Below are positions 11,811-22,300 of a stretch of 64,000 nt of DNA, one piece after another (the first letter of the stretch is position 1; every line of letters starts with the position of its first letter). The notes under the pieces were generated by a model. The model was not told where the DNA came from and did not search any database. It worked only from the letters and a program-made list of their open reading frames with translations. Origin of the DNA: Hepsetus odoe (lineage: Eukaryota > Chordata > Actinopteri > Characiformes > Hepsetidae); NCBI GenBank assembly GCA_017165825.1, contig CM029376.1, positions 22,921,807-22,985,806 of the forward strand, read 5' to 3'. The position numbers were made by a program, and so were the translations under genes.

Positions 11811-12379
11811 TTATGCCATACGTGCGAAGATTTATGAGTGTGTTAAAAAAATGACACAAACGATCGCTGTGAAAAACTACTCCTTTTTTTGTTTACTGGC
11901 TGACTTCAATATTTGATGCCTTTTTTTCTTGTAGCATTTTCAAAGTCTTTTTTCAGTAAAGAATTATGAAATCTTAGAAATGCTCAGCATAAACTGTTTA
12001 TTTACTGTTGCTATAATTTCTCAAAGCTCAAAAATAAAAACTCAGAATAATCTAAATAATGTGTTGATTACACAAAGGATGGCTTATGCAATGTTACACA
12101 ATAACAAATCCAAAAGTTCAGCCTGATCATTTATTCAGCATCTAGCAATGCTGCGCCAATTAATCTTCATTTTCAAGCCAAAAAAGCTAGCCAAGCTGGA
12201 TAAATTTTGCAAAGAGGAATATTCTGTCTCATTAATTTATGCCTGTTTGTCAACCCAATAATCCTAAAAGACCTGTTATTGGAAACAGACTTCCAATATT
12301 ATCAACGTTGGATTGGTTCTTCTCATCGGGTCCTTTTAAAGTTTTTTATTATTTGCTTACCCTCTGTGACTGCAAGCAG
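11811..12379. other. left-arm interval, no recognised features
   Basis: AT-rich DNA where copies of met exons 18 and 19 would be expected between the exon 17 and exon 20 copies; neither is seen. Confidence 0.55.
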
Positions 12380-12501
12380 TGTTGATCTGGGATGTTGCTA
12401 TGGAAACTGATATGCTGAGGTGTCCCATCTTACTCAGATATCACGGTCTTCCTCCTGCAAGGCCGAAGACTGTTGCAACCAGAGTTCTGCCCTGATGCCC
12501 T
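12380..12501 (+). pseudogene. decayed copy of met exon 20
   Basis: 122 nt against 137. The first half has a stop (C-stop-SGMLLWKLI) and another stop near the MTRG region; a 15-nt in-frame deletion removes the VNSFD region. The second half ITVFLLQGRRLLQPEFCPDA is perfectly preserved, and so is the GTGAGT donor with its CA repeat. Homology continues through 12690, matching 20514-20330 at roughly 85-90 percent by eye. Confidence 0.94.
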
Positions 12502-12983
12502 GTGAGTACACACACACATACAAGCACACACGCACACTCACACACTCCAAAGGGGAGGGAATCATGCCTCAGTGCCCTCATTAGCTTTGTATGAGAGCGT
12601 AAAAACAGAGAGCTTTTGTTGAACTCCATTAAAATCAGTGACCTGGCAGTAGCTCATCCAAAGTCTCAGGCAATTCAGCTGAGCCCCATATGATTGCTAA
12701 AGGTTACTCCCATTTGCACCACCACACCTCCCAAAAAATACACAGACAGAAGCAAAGTCTTTCATGAGGTGGCTCTGGTTCTGCAAATAACCGAAACGAG
12801 TCATGGTTCAGTACATTTAATAAAAAGCCTCCGATATGGCCAGATAGTCTCAGCACCTCCTCCTTTCTGGAAAGACAAAACAGCCTGACAGACCTTTATT
12901 CAATTCAGCCTGAATCTTCATCCTCCCTCCAGGCTTGTTCAGAAGATTAGAAGACTGGAACGTTAGTATGTGCAGCCCACTAT

Positions 12984-13222
12984 AGGGCAGCGAAGGCCTA
13001 GTGGTTAGAGAATTGGCCCCAGGATCGGAGGATCAGGGGTTTGAATCCCACACCAGTAGGTTGTCCTTAGGTACTCTTGAACAAGGTACAATCCCCATCA
13101 ATGCTTCCTGGGCACTTTAAATATCTGCCCCCTGCTGCACGTGTGTGTATGGGTTAAATGCAGAGACTGTATTTTGTTGTGTTGTGCTGCGTTTCACAAT
13201 GACAAGTTGTCACTTTCACTTC
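12984..13222 (+). mobile_element. tRNA-derived SINE (GTCACTTTCACTT-tailed family)
   Basis: Full-length: AGGGCAGCGAAGGCCTAGTG head, GGGTTTGAATCCC B-box, GGTACTCTTGAACAAGGTAC body, GGGTTAAATGCAGAGACTG and a TTGTCACTTTCACTTC end. Confidence 0.88.
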
Positions 13223-13498
13223 AATTTGTTCAGTAGATGAATTATTTTGTATTTTGAGAGCGCTTCGATTTAAGCTGTAGTTCTGAAGTAAGAGAGGGAA
13301 AAAAACAAAACTATTAAAATGTTTTGATTTATTACAGTTTAGAGCTGGTACTGTCAGGAACAAGTGTTTCTGCAGTAATAAATTCGGTTAAACAATTGTT
13401 TGTCAAGACTTTGCATTGTGAAATCTGGCAATAAATACATTTTTCATTTGTACTTGTGACTGGGATTTAAATGAAAACCTGTCAGTTCTTTTCTCCAG

Positions 13499-13655
13499 TC
13501 CATCACAATGTGATGATCGAGTGTTGGCCCCAAACCTGGACAACGGCCCTTTTTTCTTAACACTGCTCCTGAACACCTAACACCTACATCAACACTGACA
13601 AACTGACCCCCTACCCTTCTCTCATCTTCTCTCAGAGCCAGTCGGACCAGGAAAG
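13499..13655 (+). pseudogene. decayed copy of met exon 21 (C-terminal exon)
   Basis: Begins near a TTCTCCAG acceptor and reads NVMIECWP... A deletion of about 55 nt removes much of the SELVSRIS region. It then continues through sequence equivalent to the docking-site TYVN region (ACCTACATCAACACTGAC) and CCCTACCCTTCTCTCATC, up to AGAGCCAGTCGGACCAGG. Matches 19190-19388 in reverse. Confidence 0.92.
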
Positions 13656-13950
13656 AAGGAATAGGATTTGCTCTAAATCATTGTGTGAGAGCCAGGATAT
13701 GCTTACTATGAACCACTGCTTGTGTGTGTACACAGCTACACGTGCAGCTACACACACCCGTCTGCGTGCCTTTTGGCTGAAGGTTAGGTTTTGTAAAGTA
13801 GGGGGCAACTCAGACCTCAAAGATCTCCAGCTAGTAGGAAAATGTCTTGCTTGATTACTTTCTCTGATTGACAAGAAGAATAGGATCGGGAATAAACAAA
13901 ATAGCAGATGAGAAGGCCATACTTGTGTTAATTGGGGAAAAAAAGAAGAT

Positions 13951-14173
13951 TAAGGTGGCCTAGTGGTCAGGGAGTTGCCCCTGCATCGGAAGGTTGTGGG
14001 TTAGATTCCCTCACCAGTAGGTTGCCCTGAGGTACCCTTGAGCAAGGTACCGTCCCCGTCACTGCTCCCCGGGCGCTTTCAATAGCTGCACGGTGTTTGC
14101 ATGGGTTAAATGCAGAGGTCCAATTTTGCTGTGTGCTGTGACCTCACAATGACGAGGGTTGTCACTTTCACTT
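13951..14173 (+). mobile_element. tRNA-derived SINE (GTCACTTTCACTT-tailed family)
   Basis: TAAGGTGGCCTAGTGGTCAG head, GGGTTAGATTCCC B-box, GGTACCCTTGAGCAAGGTAC body and GTTGTCACTTTCACTTC end followed by a T-run. It is the closest relative of the SINE at 21971-22224 (same CACGGTGTTTGCATGGGTTA wording), though the two are independent insertions. Confidence 0.88.
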
Positions 14174-14489
14174 CTTTTTTTTTTTTTTTTTTCACTTTCA
14201 GACAGAGAACTGAAATAAGTCTTGTAGATGGGGCAGGACTAATAATCTGGCGGTCTGGATGCAAATATGAACTCACCAAACAAGTCCTTCTTTGAATTGG
14301 ATGCCTAAAAAAGAGAGTTTCTTTTTAACCCTTTTAATTAATTGACCAACTTCCAAACTTTCATAAAGTTTCATGGTAGACATAGAATAATACTGTTGCC
14401 TAACATCAAATAAACCATTCACTTGCTCATTTTCATAGGCACTTGTCCTAATTAGGCTTGTGGGGGGTGCTGGAGGGCAAAAGGCAGGG
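14174..14489. other. interval without recognised features
   Basis: T-run and AT-rich DNA between two SINEs. Confidence 0.5.
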
Positions 14490-14672
14490 AAACACCCTGG
14501 ACAGGTCACCAGTCCATCACAGGGCAGACACACACTGGGAGGAAACCGGAGCTCCTGGACGACGTGTAAACTTCACACAGAAAGAACCAGGACCGCCCCG
14601 CCCGAGAATTGAACCTAGGACCTTCTCGCTATGAGACGACAGTGCTGCCCACTGCACCACTCCTATTGCAAT
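14490..14672 (-). mobile_element. SINE-like element with tRNA-like head
   Basis: Minus strand: GTGGTGCAGTGGGCAGCACT head, GGTTCAATTCTCGGGCGGGG, then TTTCCTCCCAGTGTGTGTCT and GGACTGGTGACCTGTCCAGG. This arrangement is very common in fish genomes as a SINE, or a SINE with a LINE-related tail. Confidence 0.75.
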
Positions 14673-15783
14673 GATTCTGATATTACCATTAATCCCTAAT
14701 AAACAGTGCAAGTCTACACTAATACTTTATATAAGGGTAAGTCCAGGGCAGCCTATATTCTTTTATCACCCCCTTTTTCTTGGACCCGATTGTTCCTCCT
14801 CCTGAAGGGTCGTTTATGCTGCTGAGTGTCTGGGACATTGTATATATCTCTGTCCTGAACACAGGATACTCTCAGCAGAAAACTGGGTCAGCGTGACATT
14901 ACTTTTGATGGATCCTTTGCTATCTGTGCAGTTCAGCAGCGTACAGTGTTCCAATTTGTTTTGTGATATTTGTGTGAAATGAAATTTCGAGGAACCACAG
15001 AGTCTGTTTCTGATGTGGCCAGTCTGAAGTTTTGTGTTCACAAGAACATGGTACAGATCATGTCTGTTGGTTAAATAAAACATCATCAGGTTGCCTGTTT
15101 AAAATAAATATGGACAATCATTGTTCTGTTCATATTCACTCTCTTTGGCCACCTGGGTACTTTGTCCATGACCTTTTGTTTACCCTTGTTTTATCTGACA
15201 TTTGACCCATTGTTGTCTAGACAGGCTCTTCCATTTCCATCATAATGGAAAGGTTCTCCTCCCCCAACAGGAAAGCAAAACCACATAGCTGCGTTGCATC
15301 AATTTATTCCCGTGAATCTTCAGAAGAAATGCTTGGTGTGAAATGTATTCCTGCAGAGCTGTAATAACTCTTCCAAGCTTTTCTCACTTGGGCTGCTTCA
15401 GACATGAATTGTGTGTTTTAACATGTTTTCAGCTTCCATGTGGCCAGTAATTTCTTTTTGGAGAACCTGATGAAGGTTCAGCAAACCTGTGTAGGCTAAT
15501 TCAACGTTTGTGTTTTCCACATTGAGTAGACACTCTTGGAATGTAACATCAACCTGATTAATCATCCTTTCCGCAAATCTGCCCCTACTAGCGAAAGAAA
15601 TCTCAACCCCCACCTCCCCCATGTTACTCAACACGTATTCATAGACAGGGAATTGGCTCAAGGAACACATCTTGCTAAACAAATCAATGAAAAGAAACTT
15701 GTTGTGAGATAAGTAAGCTTTGTGTGATGAGAAAGCCTGCTCATCAGAGCAGCAAAAATAACTGTTGCCACCTAGTGGATGAG

Positions 15784-17214
15784 ACGGATGCATTTAGGAC
15801 ACTTTGTGATGCCCTCCACGTACATAAGGGAAAGAATAGAAAACAGAGAGATTGAGTGTGCAGTATCTAATGTTCTGATTCAATGATTTGGTCTTTTGTC
15901 ATTTTGCTGCCGAGCTCCAGTAACTCAGTGTAATCTTCTTAAAGACTTTGTCAGGCATCCTGTGCATGGAACATGCCTTGAGGGCCAGTTTAACTAATAA
16001 TCTTCATAAAAAGCTTTTTGGTTTGGCATTAAATCACCCTCTCCTTCACATCCCACACCTTAGCTTTTCAATGAAACACTAGATCTGTTAGCTCAGGTTA
16101 AATTAGCAGGCAAACTACGTTCACCTTTTGAGTGAACATAGCTTGAGGGCAACATAGATTAACTGTCCTGAATTAGGCTTCACTGAAAAATGGTCAGGAG
16201 TTTAATTGTGTTAACAGGACACTGTTAAATGCTTGGTGATTCATCATAAAATCATCATGATTTTAATACAATTTAAAATAGTTTTTAAGAAGTAAGATTC
16301 ATATGGTCAATCAAACCAGCTCTTTTGTGCCTTTGTGGTTTCAGTAACCAAAAAGCTCTGAAACAGACTAAAATGTTTCCAGAATGCAAGAAATTCCGAC
16401 CTGGAAACATTCCACAAGGTTGTTTTAGGGAAGACATCTCCACTGCATCTTATCCCAGACGCCTGTTGAAGTGGGGTGAGTTGAAGAGCCTGTTCAACAT
16501 GATGGCCCCATCGAAGACAGAGCCATGCTGGAGAGAATGGAGATGATGTGTGCAGTCCATGTGCTCCACCTGAAGCTCTGGGCCTCTTGTCCTGTCATGA
16601 GTGTAAAGTGGAGACCTTCTGTTCCACAGTCAAACCCTCCAGCTGATCAGTAAACCCAGGACTGGATTAACATCAGCTGATAACATATCATGTCACCTTG
16701 GTAGAGTGTCTAGGGGTAGGGTGGAGGGCTCTGGCCAGCAGACAAGTTGTCTTTGGACAGGTGCCTCATTGGAGAGTTCACAGCGACTTTCTGAGTATTA
16801 TTATTTGGTGGTGTCTGATACTTTTGTCCATTTTCATTTTAATACTCTCCATCTTCATTTATTTTCAGTCATTTTAAGACACATCTAAGATTTCAAGCTT
16901 ATGAGGCTATGTAATAGATGCAAAGTCTGAACACTACACTTTTACTCCTCCTGTTCCTCTGCATCATTTGTAAGCCTTTTTTTAAACCAGTTCATCAATG
17001 GTCAGGAACCCACTGTACCACCAGTGAGTAGGTATTATAATGTGTATATTAAAGATGGTTCCTTTGCTTATTTTTTATAGTAAAATAGAACAATTAGTTC
17101 CTTTTCATTTTGCTATTCAGTATTTTTTAAGAAAACACTTACAGATTCTCAATATTCTCACAAAATATGGCAAAAGCGTCTGAATTAAAATGCACCCAAA
17201 TATGTAAATATTGT
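15784..17214. other. hinge between the two arms
   Basis: About 1.4 kb with no reverse match that I could find between its halves, so it may be original spacer DNA or later insertion at the centre. No gene, transposon terminus or strong repeat is recognised. Short open frames (16325-16546, 16706-16888) show no family similarity. Confidence 0.6.
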
Positions 17215-17830
17215 CCACTAGGTGACAGTCTTCATTTTACATCCTGTCAGGGAGGAGGATACAGTTACTCCGTTCACAACAAGCAATTATAAGTGCATTA
17301 TACATGTGGCACGAGGCCAGTTGATTTATTTAGCTGAATGATTCTTGTCTCATGATGTGTTCCTTTAGCCAATTTCCTCTTCATGAATAAGCGTTGAGTA
17401 ATGTAGGGGAGGTGGGGACCGAGATGTCTTTCACTAGTAGGGACAGGTTGGGGTAAGTATGAGCGAACAGGTAGAAGTTAATGTCAGGAAAACAGAAAAG
17501 CTTTGTTCTAGACGCATGTGGTCACTTCATTTTCTCATCGTTTGGGACATTTAGCACATAATGTTTGTATGTACAGAAACTGAAAGCACAACTCGACTAA
17601 TGTTCCAAAGCACTCATTCGCAATATTACAGCATTGCTGAATTACATGTTATCTCAAGGTTTTGCCCTCGCAGAGGTGTAGTCGAGGTACAATAGCTTTC
17701 CTATCGGGGGAGGGGAGCCTTTCCTTCATGAGAGAAATGGAAGAGCTTGTCTAGACAACACTGGGTCGAATGTCAAGTGCACCAAGGGTAAACAAAAGGT
17801 CATGGTCAAAGTTCCCAGGCGATTAGAGAG

Positions 17831-18439
17831 ACCGATGAGAGTAAAACACTGAAGTCATTTGTTTTAAGGCACACCATAAAGGTCCATAAAGAGTTTATTC
17901 TACCTTGTTCACTCTGCACAGAAAAGCTAATGACCACGCTTTATTCGACCAGATTAGCAGAAAACAACATAATTTGTACCATATTTATTAACAGTGACCA
18001 CAGGGAGCTATTTTGTTGTCTGAAATAGACTGGTACAATATGGCGGGAATTCCACCACTGTTACCACAGACCAGGCTATGTATACATGAGTGATACAGCA
18101 GGTTGGACAAGAGAAACATTATTTACAATCCATCAGTGGATCTTTTTGCTTAATCACATTCATTGTCATCTCTGCTACGTTGCTAACAAGCCAATGGATT
18201 GACTTCAAATGCCATTTCATACAAACTTTATAAAAAAAAAGTACATAATGCAATACTTCAGAGGCTCCATTGCAAAGTTAATAAGCACATCCATCCAAAT
18301 ATTTGACCACTTGTACAGAAATCAGCTGAAAGGGAGCACATACAAAAATAAGTACAGGTCAAACCCAAAGAACATAGAAAGAAATATGGATCGGACACAT
18401 TCATAAGATCAAATGTAATTTCACATGCAACACATCCAG
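17831..18439. other. downstream of met, no gene
   Basis: AT-rich sequence with AATAAA hexamers on the minus strand at about 17938 and 17983. It may be the distal part of a long met 3' UTR. Confidence 0.4.
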
Positions 18440-18583
18440 TGTTCTGCTCACAGCATCCTGTTCTGATGTGATCGGTTCAGTCTGAGACTGGGGACATGCA
18501 CAACGTCCCAGCACGCTGCTTTTCACAGATGAAACGCACGCACTCACTCAGCAGCACATACCACCAGAGGAGGAATAATATCC

Positions 18584-18589
18584 TTTATT
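18584..18589 (-). terminator. candidate met polyadenylation signal
   Basis: AATAAA on the minus strand (tttatt on plus), about 590 nt beyond the met stop codon. Other AATAAA hexamers lie further downstream, near 17938 and 17983, so the true 3' end could be later. Only the hexamer supports this; no transcript evidence is available. Confidence 0.3.
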
Positions 18590-19177
18590 TTCCTGCGTAT
18601 TCATCAGGAGTCGCAAAATAAGCTCTGCTCCTCGCGTCAGATGCTACAGTAGGATATGAGAGGCGACAGATCCCAACCAAGCGATCTGACTATGAACAGT
18701 ATCATCTGTTTGACTCCACTTGAGTGAGAATTTTTTCTCAATGCCCTCAAAGTATTTTTTCGAACCATGATTCCCCTCAACAAAATGAAAACGCATTTTG
18801 GTTCAAAGTGTTTAAAAAGAAACAGACTTTCTCAACCTCCTCTTCACACAGCTTTGGAAAGTAACAGAAAGAGTGGGTTTGGTGGGTTTGGTATGGACTC
18901 TCCTCTTCGGTCAGTCTGAGAGCTGTTGGCTCATACAGTCAGGAGTCCAACAGAGCCAGCCTGTGTTGGCAGCCTGCTTCAAATATAGGCTGTCTACAGT
19001 GATAAAGACAATCAGCTTCCCTTTACAGTCTTTAGAAGTGGCCTTGGAAAGCTTCCAGAGAGAAGTGCAAATGGTCCCTGGCATTCAGGCCAGTGTATGT
19101 CAGTGTTACACAGCAGATTCCGAGCAAACACAGTCGCTCTCTGTCCTGCTCTTTTTGTCTCACTCTTTCTGCCTCCT

Positions 19178-19388
19178 TCAGGTGCAACAGTCCCGGTCCA
19201 GTTGGCTCTGAGAGGAGATAAGAGAGGGGTAGGGCGTCATTTTGTCGATGTTGACGTAGGTGGTGTTTAGGAGGATGTAATGCTCTCCGCTGAAGCTGGA
19301 GAAGATGGTCGAGATACGGGAGACAAGCTCGGAAAAAGTGGGCCGCCGCTCGGGTTTGGGGTGCCAGCACTCGATCATCACATTGTAG
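19178..19388 (-). CDS. met: met exon 21: end of kinase and C-terminal docking tail
   Basis: 211 coding nt including TGA at 19178-19180. Reads YNVMIECWHPKPERRPTFSE, then LVSRISTIFSSFSGEHYILL, then NTTYVNIDKMTPYPS. It carries both tyrosines of the bidentate docking site (human YVHVNATYVNV): here YILL and YVNI. The second keeps the Grb2-type YVN. The tail ends QSQLDRDCCT, somewhat shorter than my recollection of the human tail, and lacks its ASFWETS ending. A decayed copy is at about 13499-13655. Confidence 0.94.
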
Positions 19389-22300
19389 CTGAACAGAGGA
19401 AAAGAATTGACAGATGTTTTATGTTTCATTCTATTCCATTAAAAAAACCAATAAATCCCAGAAAGACGTTAGACGCTTCTTTCGGAGTTAGACGCTTGAC
19501 GATCAAGAACTAGGTATTCATTATGAAATGTTTTAATAGGTCAAGATTACTGTGTGGTTACACTGAACCATAACCTCTCCTCCCCGTTCACTCCAGAAAC
19601 TGTGCATTTCAGAGTTAGATGCTTGTCACTGTGGGATTAGGAGATACAAAGATTATAAAAGATTATTTTATTTAGAAGACTGAAAAGGGGTAAGTGAAAG
19701 ACATTAAAATGTTAAAGAAGAGAAATAAGCAAGCACACATTAAGATTTTGCCGTAGTGACTGATGTGCTTCCTCGCACCCTTTTAGTTGCTTGCATATTT
19801 AAAAATGAATTTACATAGTTTTTGAACGTGAAATTTTGCTTGATTATAATATATACGTATACATTTTAAGAGCAGTATTGAAAAACAGAACTTGGATGCT
19901 TACTCAGAAACACCAATGAGAATTCAAAGCCTACGAAATGCTCTTTGGGCCAGTGCTAGTGTATATTTTCACCAACAAATCAAAAGGCCTTTTGAAAAGA
20001 CTCTCCACAGGAAAATACTTTATCTACAGAACAAACGATCCACACATTCTAACATTCCAATCCACTAATCTTCTGAGCAGAGCTGGAAGAGGAGGAGGAT
20101 TCAGGCTGAATGGAATAAGTCTGTCAGAACGTTCTGCAGCTCCAGAGTGGAGGAGGTGCTGAGCTTATTTGATTCTGTTGTTATACTGTTCTGACTATAT
20201 CTGTTACTCACAGCACCACTGTTGCCTGCTAGAGAGAGTCCTCCTCTGTGTTGAGGGATTTGTCTTAGATCACAACAGAAAGGGAGGGAGAGTTAAGCTT
20301 CACCAGTCATGCGGTGTTGAGTTGGCTGAGGCTTCAGATCATCTACTGCCAGGTCACAAAATCTAATGGAGTTCAACAAAAGCGCTCTGTTTTTATGCTC
20401 TTGTACAAAGCTAATGAGAGCACTGAGGCACGCTTACCTCCCTTTGGAATGTGTGACTTCGGGTATGCGCGTGTGTATGTGTGTGTGTGTGTGTGAGAGT
20501 GTGTGTGTACTCACAGGGCATCAGGGCAGAACTCTGGCTGCAACAGTCTTCGGCCTTGCAAGAGGAAGACCGTGATGTCAAAGGAGTTGACATCCGAGTA
20601 AGGCGGGGCACCTCGGGTCATCAGTTCCCATAGCAATACCCCAAATGACCACTGTGTGCAGATAACAGTGAGGCACAAATGAGGCATGATGATTTAACTC
20701 ATCGTTGGTCGTGCACAGATTCCAATGATGGGTCAATATGCGCTCCATGCACACTGTATTCATGTGAGAGCTTGCAACACAAGCTAAGCACTGAAAACTG
20801 CTAAAACTAATAAGCCAGTTTCTTTTTGCACAAAAATGATGTATCTAAAGCAGCCACACCCCTTTTTAAGTCAAACCAGGACAGCTTAAGCAAAAAAGGT
20901 ATGAGTCACAGCATACCTCGCAGTAGCTGCTGTAATTGACATGTATGCACATGTGGAATTAAGCAACCGAAGCGATATAGTGGACTGGGCAACATTACGG
21001 TGTTTGAATAGTGAAGCTGAATGAACCATATTCAATAGGCTTTAGAATTTGTGTTTACTAAGTGAAAATCAGGTGTGGTTAAAAGATTGTCACTGGCAGC
21101 CTTATGGAGCATTAATTAACATTTTTATTGCCCAACCCACTACACTGATGCTTACTTATAGAGGCAAATGTCAGATAAATATCAGTAAAACCTTATATAG
21201 TTGCTTAAGAAAACCACAGTGACTACAACCCTGATATGAAGAAATGTTTCCAAGTAATCAAACTTACAAGACCTAATTATAAGCACAACATCAAATCTAT
21301 GTATTTCTACATTGAGTTAAAGTACAAAAGTACAGATTTTTTTTGATGTTTATGACTGCAGAAATGATCAGCTAAAATATATATATTATTTATCAAAGTT
21401 TCAATTACAAGTTTTGCATGCATACTTAAGTCTTTACAAAATTGGATAAAATGTGGCCAAGGATGAGAGAAACTAAATCCTCCAAAGAACTGATAAATAT
21501 GGTGCTTAGAATTTCTCCATTATAAGATTATCTGGGAAGAGGCATCCTTCCTATAACAATTTATAAACTCAATAAAATATTGTCATCTTGTGATTATGGG
21601 CATAAACTATTTATAGAGAAGTTATTAAATGATTATTAAGTCTCACTGTATGTAGCCTTCAGAGTGTTAAACGAATGCTATTCATGTTAGACATAACTAG
21701 ATCAGTGAAATGACATTTGTTAAGATTTGCATAAATTAAAAAAACATTTGCATGCATTAATTACAAACTAAAGAGTGCGCTACTCACGACATCAGACTTG
21801 GTGGTAAACTTGTGGGTCTGCAGGCTCTCCAGGGCCATCCATTTAACTGGCAGCTTGACTCCGCTCTTGTTGTGAACGCTGTAGTATTCTTTATCATACA
21901 CGTCTCTGGCCAGGCCGAAGTCGGCCACTTTCACTGTATAGCTCTCATCCAGCCTTTGGGGAAAAATCAAAGTGAAAGTGAAGTGAAAGTGACAACCCTC
22001 GTCATTGCGAGGTCACAGCACAGCACACAGTGAACCACAACGAAATTGGACCTCTGCATTTAACCCACGCAAACACCGTGCAGCAGTGGGCAGCTATTGA
22101 AAGCCCCCGGGGAGCAGTGACGGGGATGGTACCTTGCTCAAGGGTACCTCAGGGCATCCTACTGGTGAGGGAATCGAACCCACAATCTTCCGATGCGGGG
22201 GCAACTCCCTAACCACCGCTGCCCACAATACACAAATACACTAAATGTCGTGTGCTATAAAAATAAAACACATGCAAACATATACAGACTCTGCACATAC

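Larger units (their letters stand above)
3767..15783 (+). repeat. left inner arm of the inverted duplication, diverged
   Basis: Matching blocks in reverse order with the right arm, found by eye: 3770-3840 with 31525-31455; 4905-5080 with 29335-29160; 8450-8810 with 26205-25805; 9120-9390 with 24975-24700; 10920-11100 and 11271-11450 with 23410-23300 and 22966-22780; 12380-12700 with 20651-20320; 13499-13655 with 19388-19190; 14810-14890 with 18545-18440; 15140-15780 with 17830-17215. Between blocks lie deletions and transposon insertions. Coordinate sums vary between about 33.0 and 35.3 kb because of these indels. Confidence 0.88.
17215..19177 (-). repeat. right arm, part downstream of the met stop codon
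   Basis: Contains the probable met 3' UTR and downstream DNA. 17215-17830 matches 15140-15780 in reverse: for example CCCTACTAG and CACCTCCCC blocks at 15583-15625 mirror 17415-17445, and the polypurine GAGGGGAG segment at 17700-17740 mirrors 15245-15270. 18440-18545 mirrors 14810-14890. No gene is seen here. Confidence 0.85.

Noticed and set aside
1472..13660. A second functional met gene on the plus strand
   Set aside because: Only fragments remain, with stops, frameshifts and missing exons; nothing upstream of exon 11 is present.
11564..22224. SINEs at 11564-11810 and 21971-22224 as a duplicated pair next to met kinase exons
   Set aside because: Both have the same orientation in the window; a mirrored pair would be opposite. 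They belong to one family but inserted separately.
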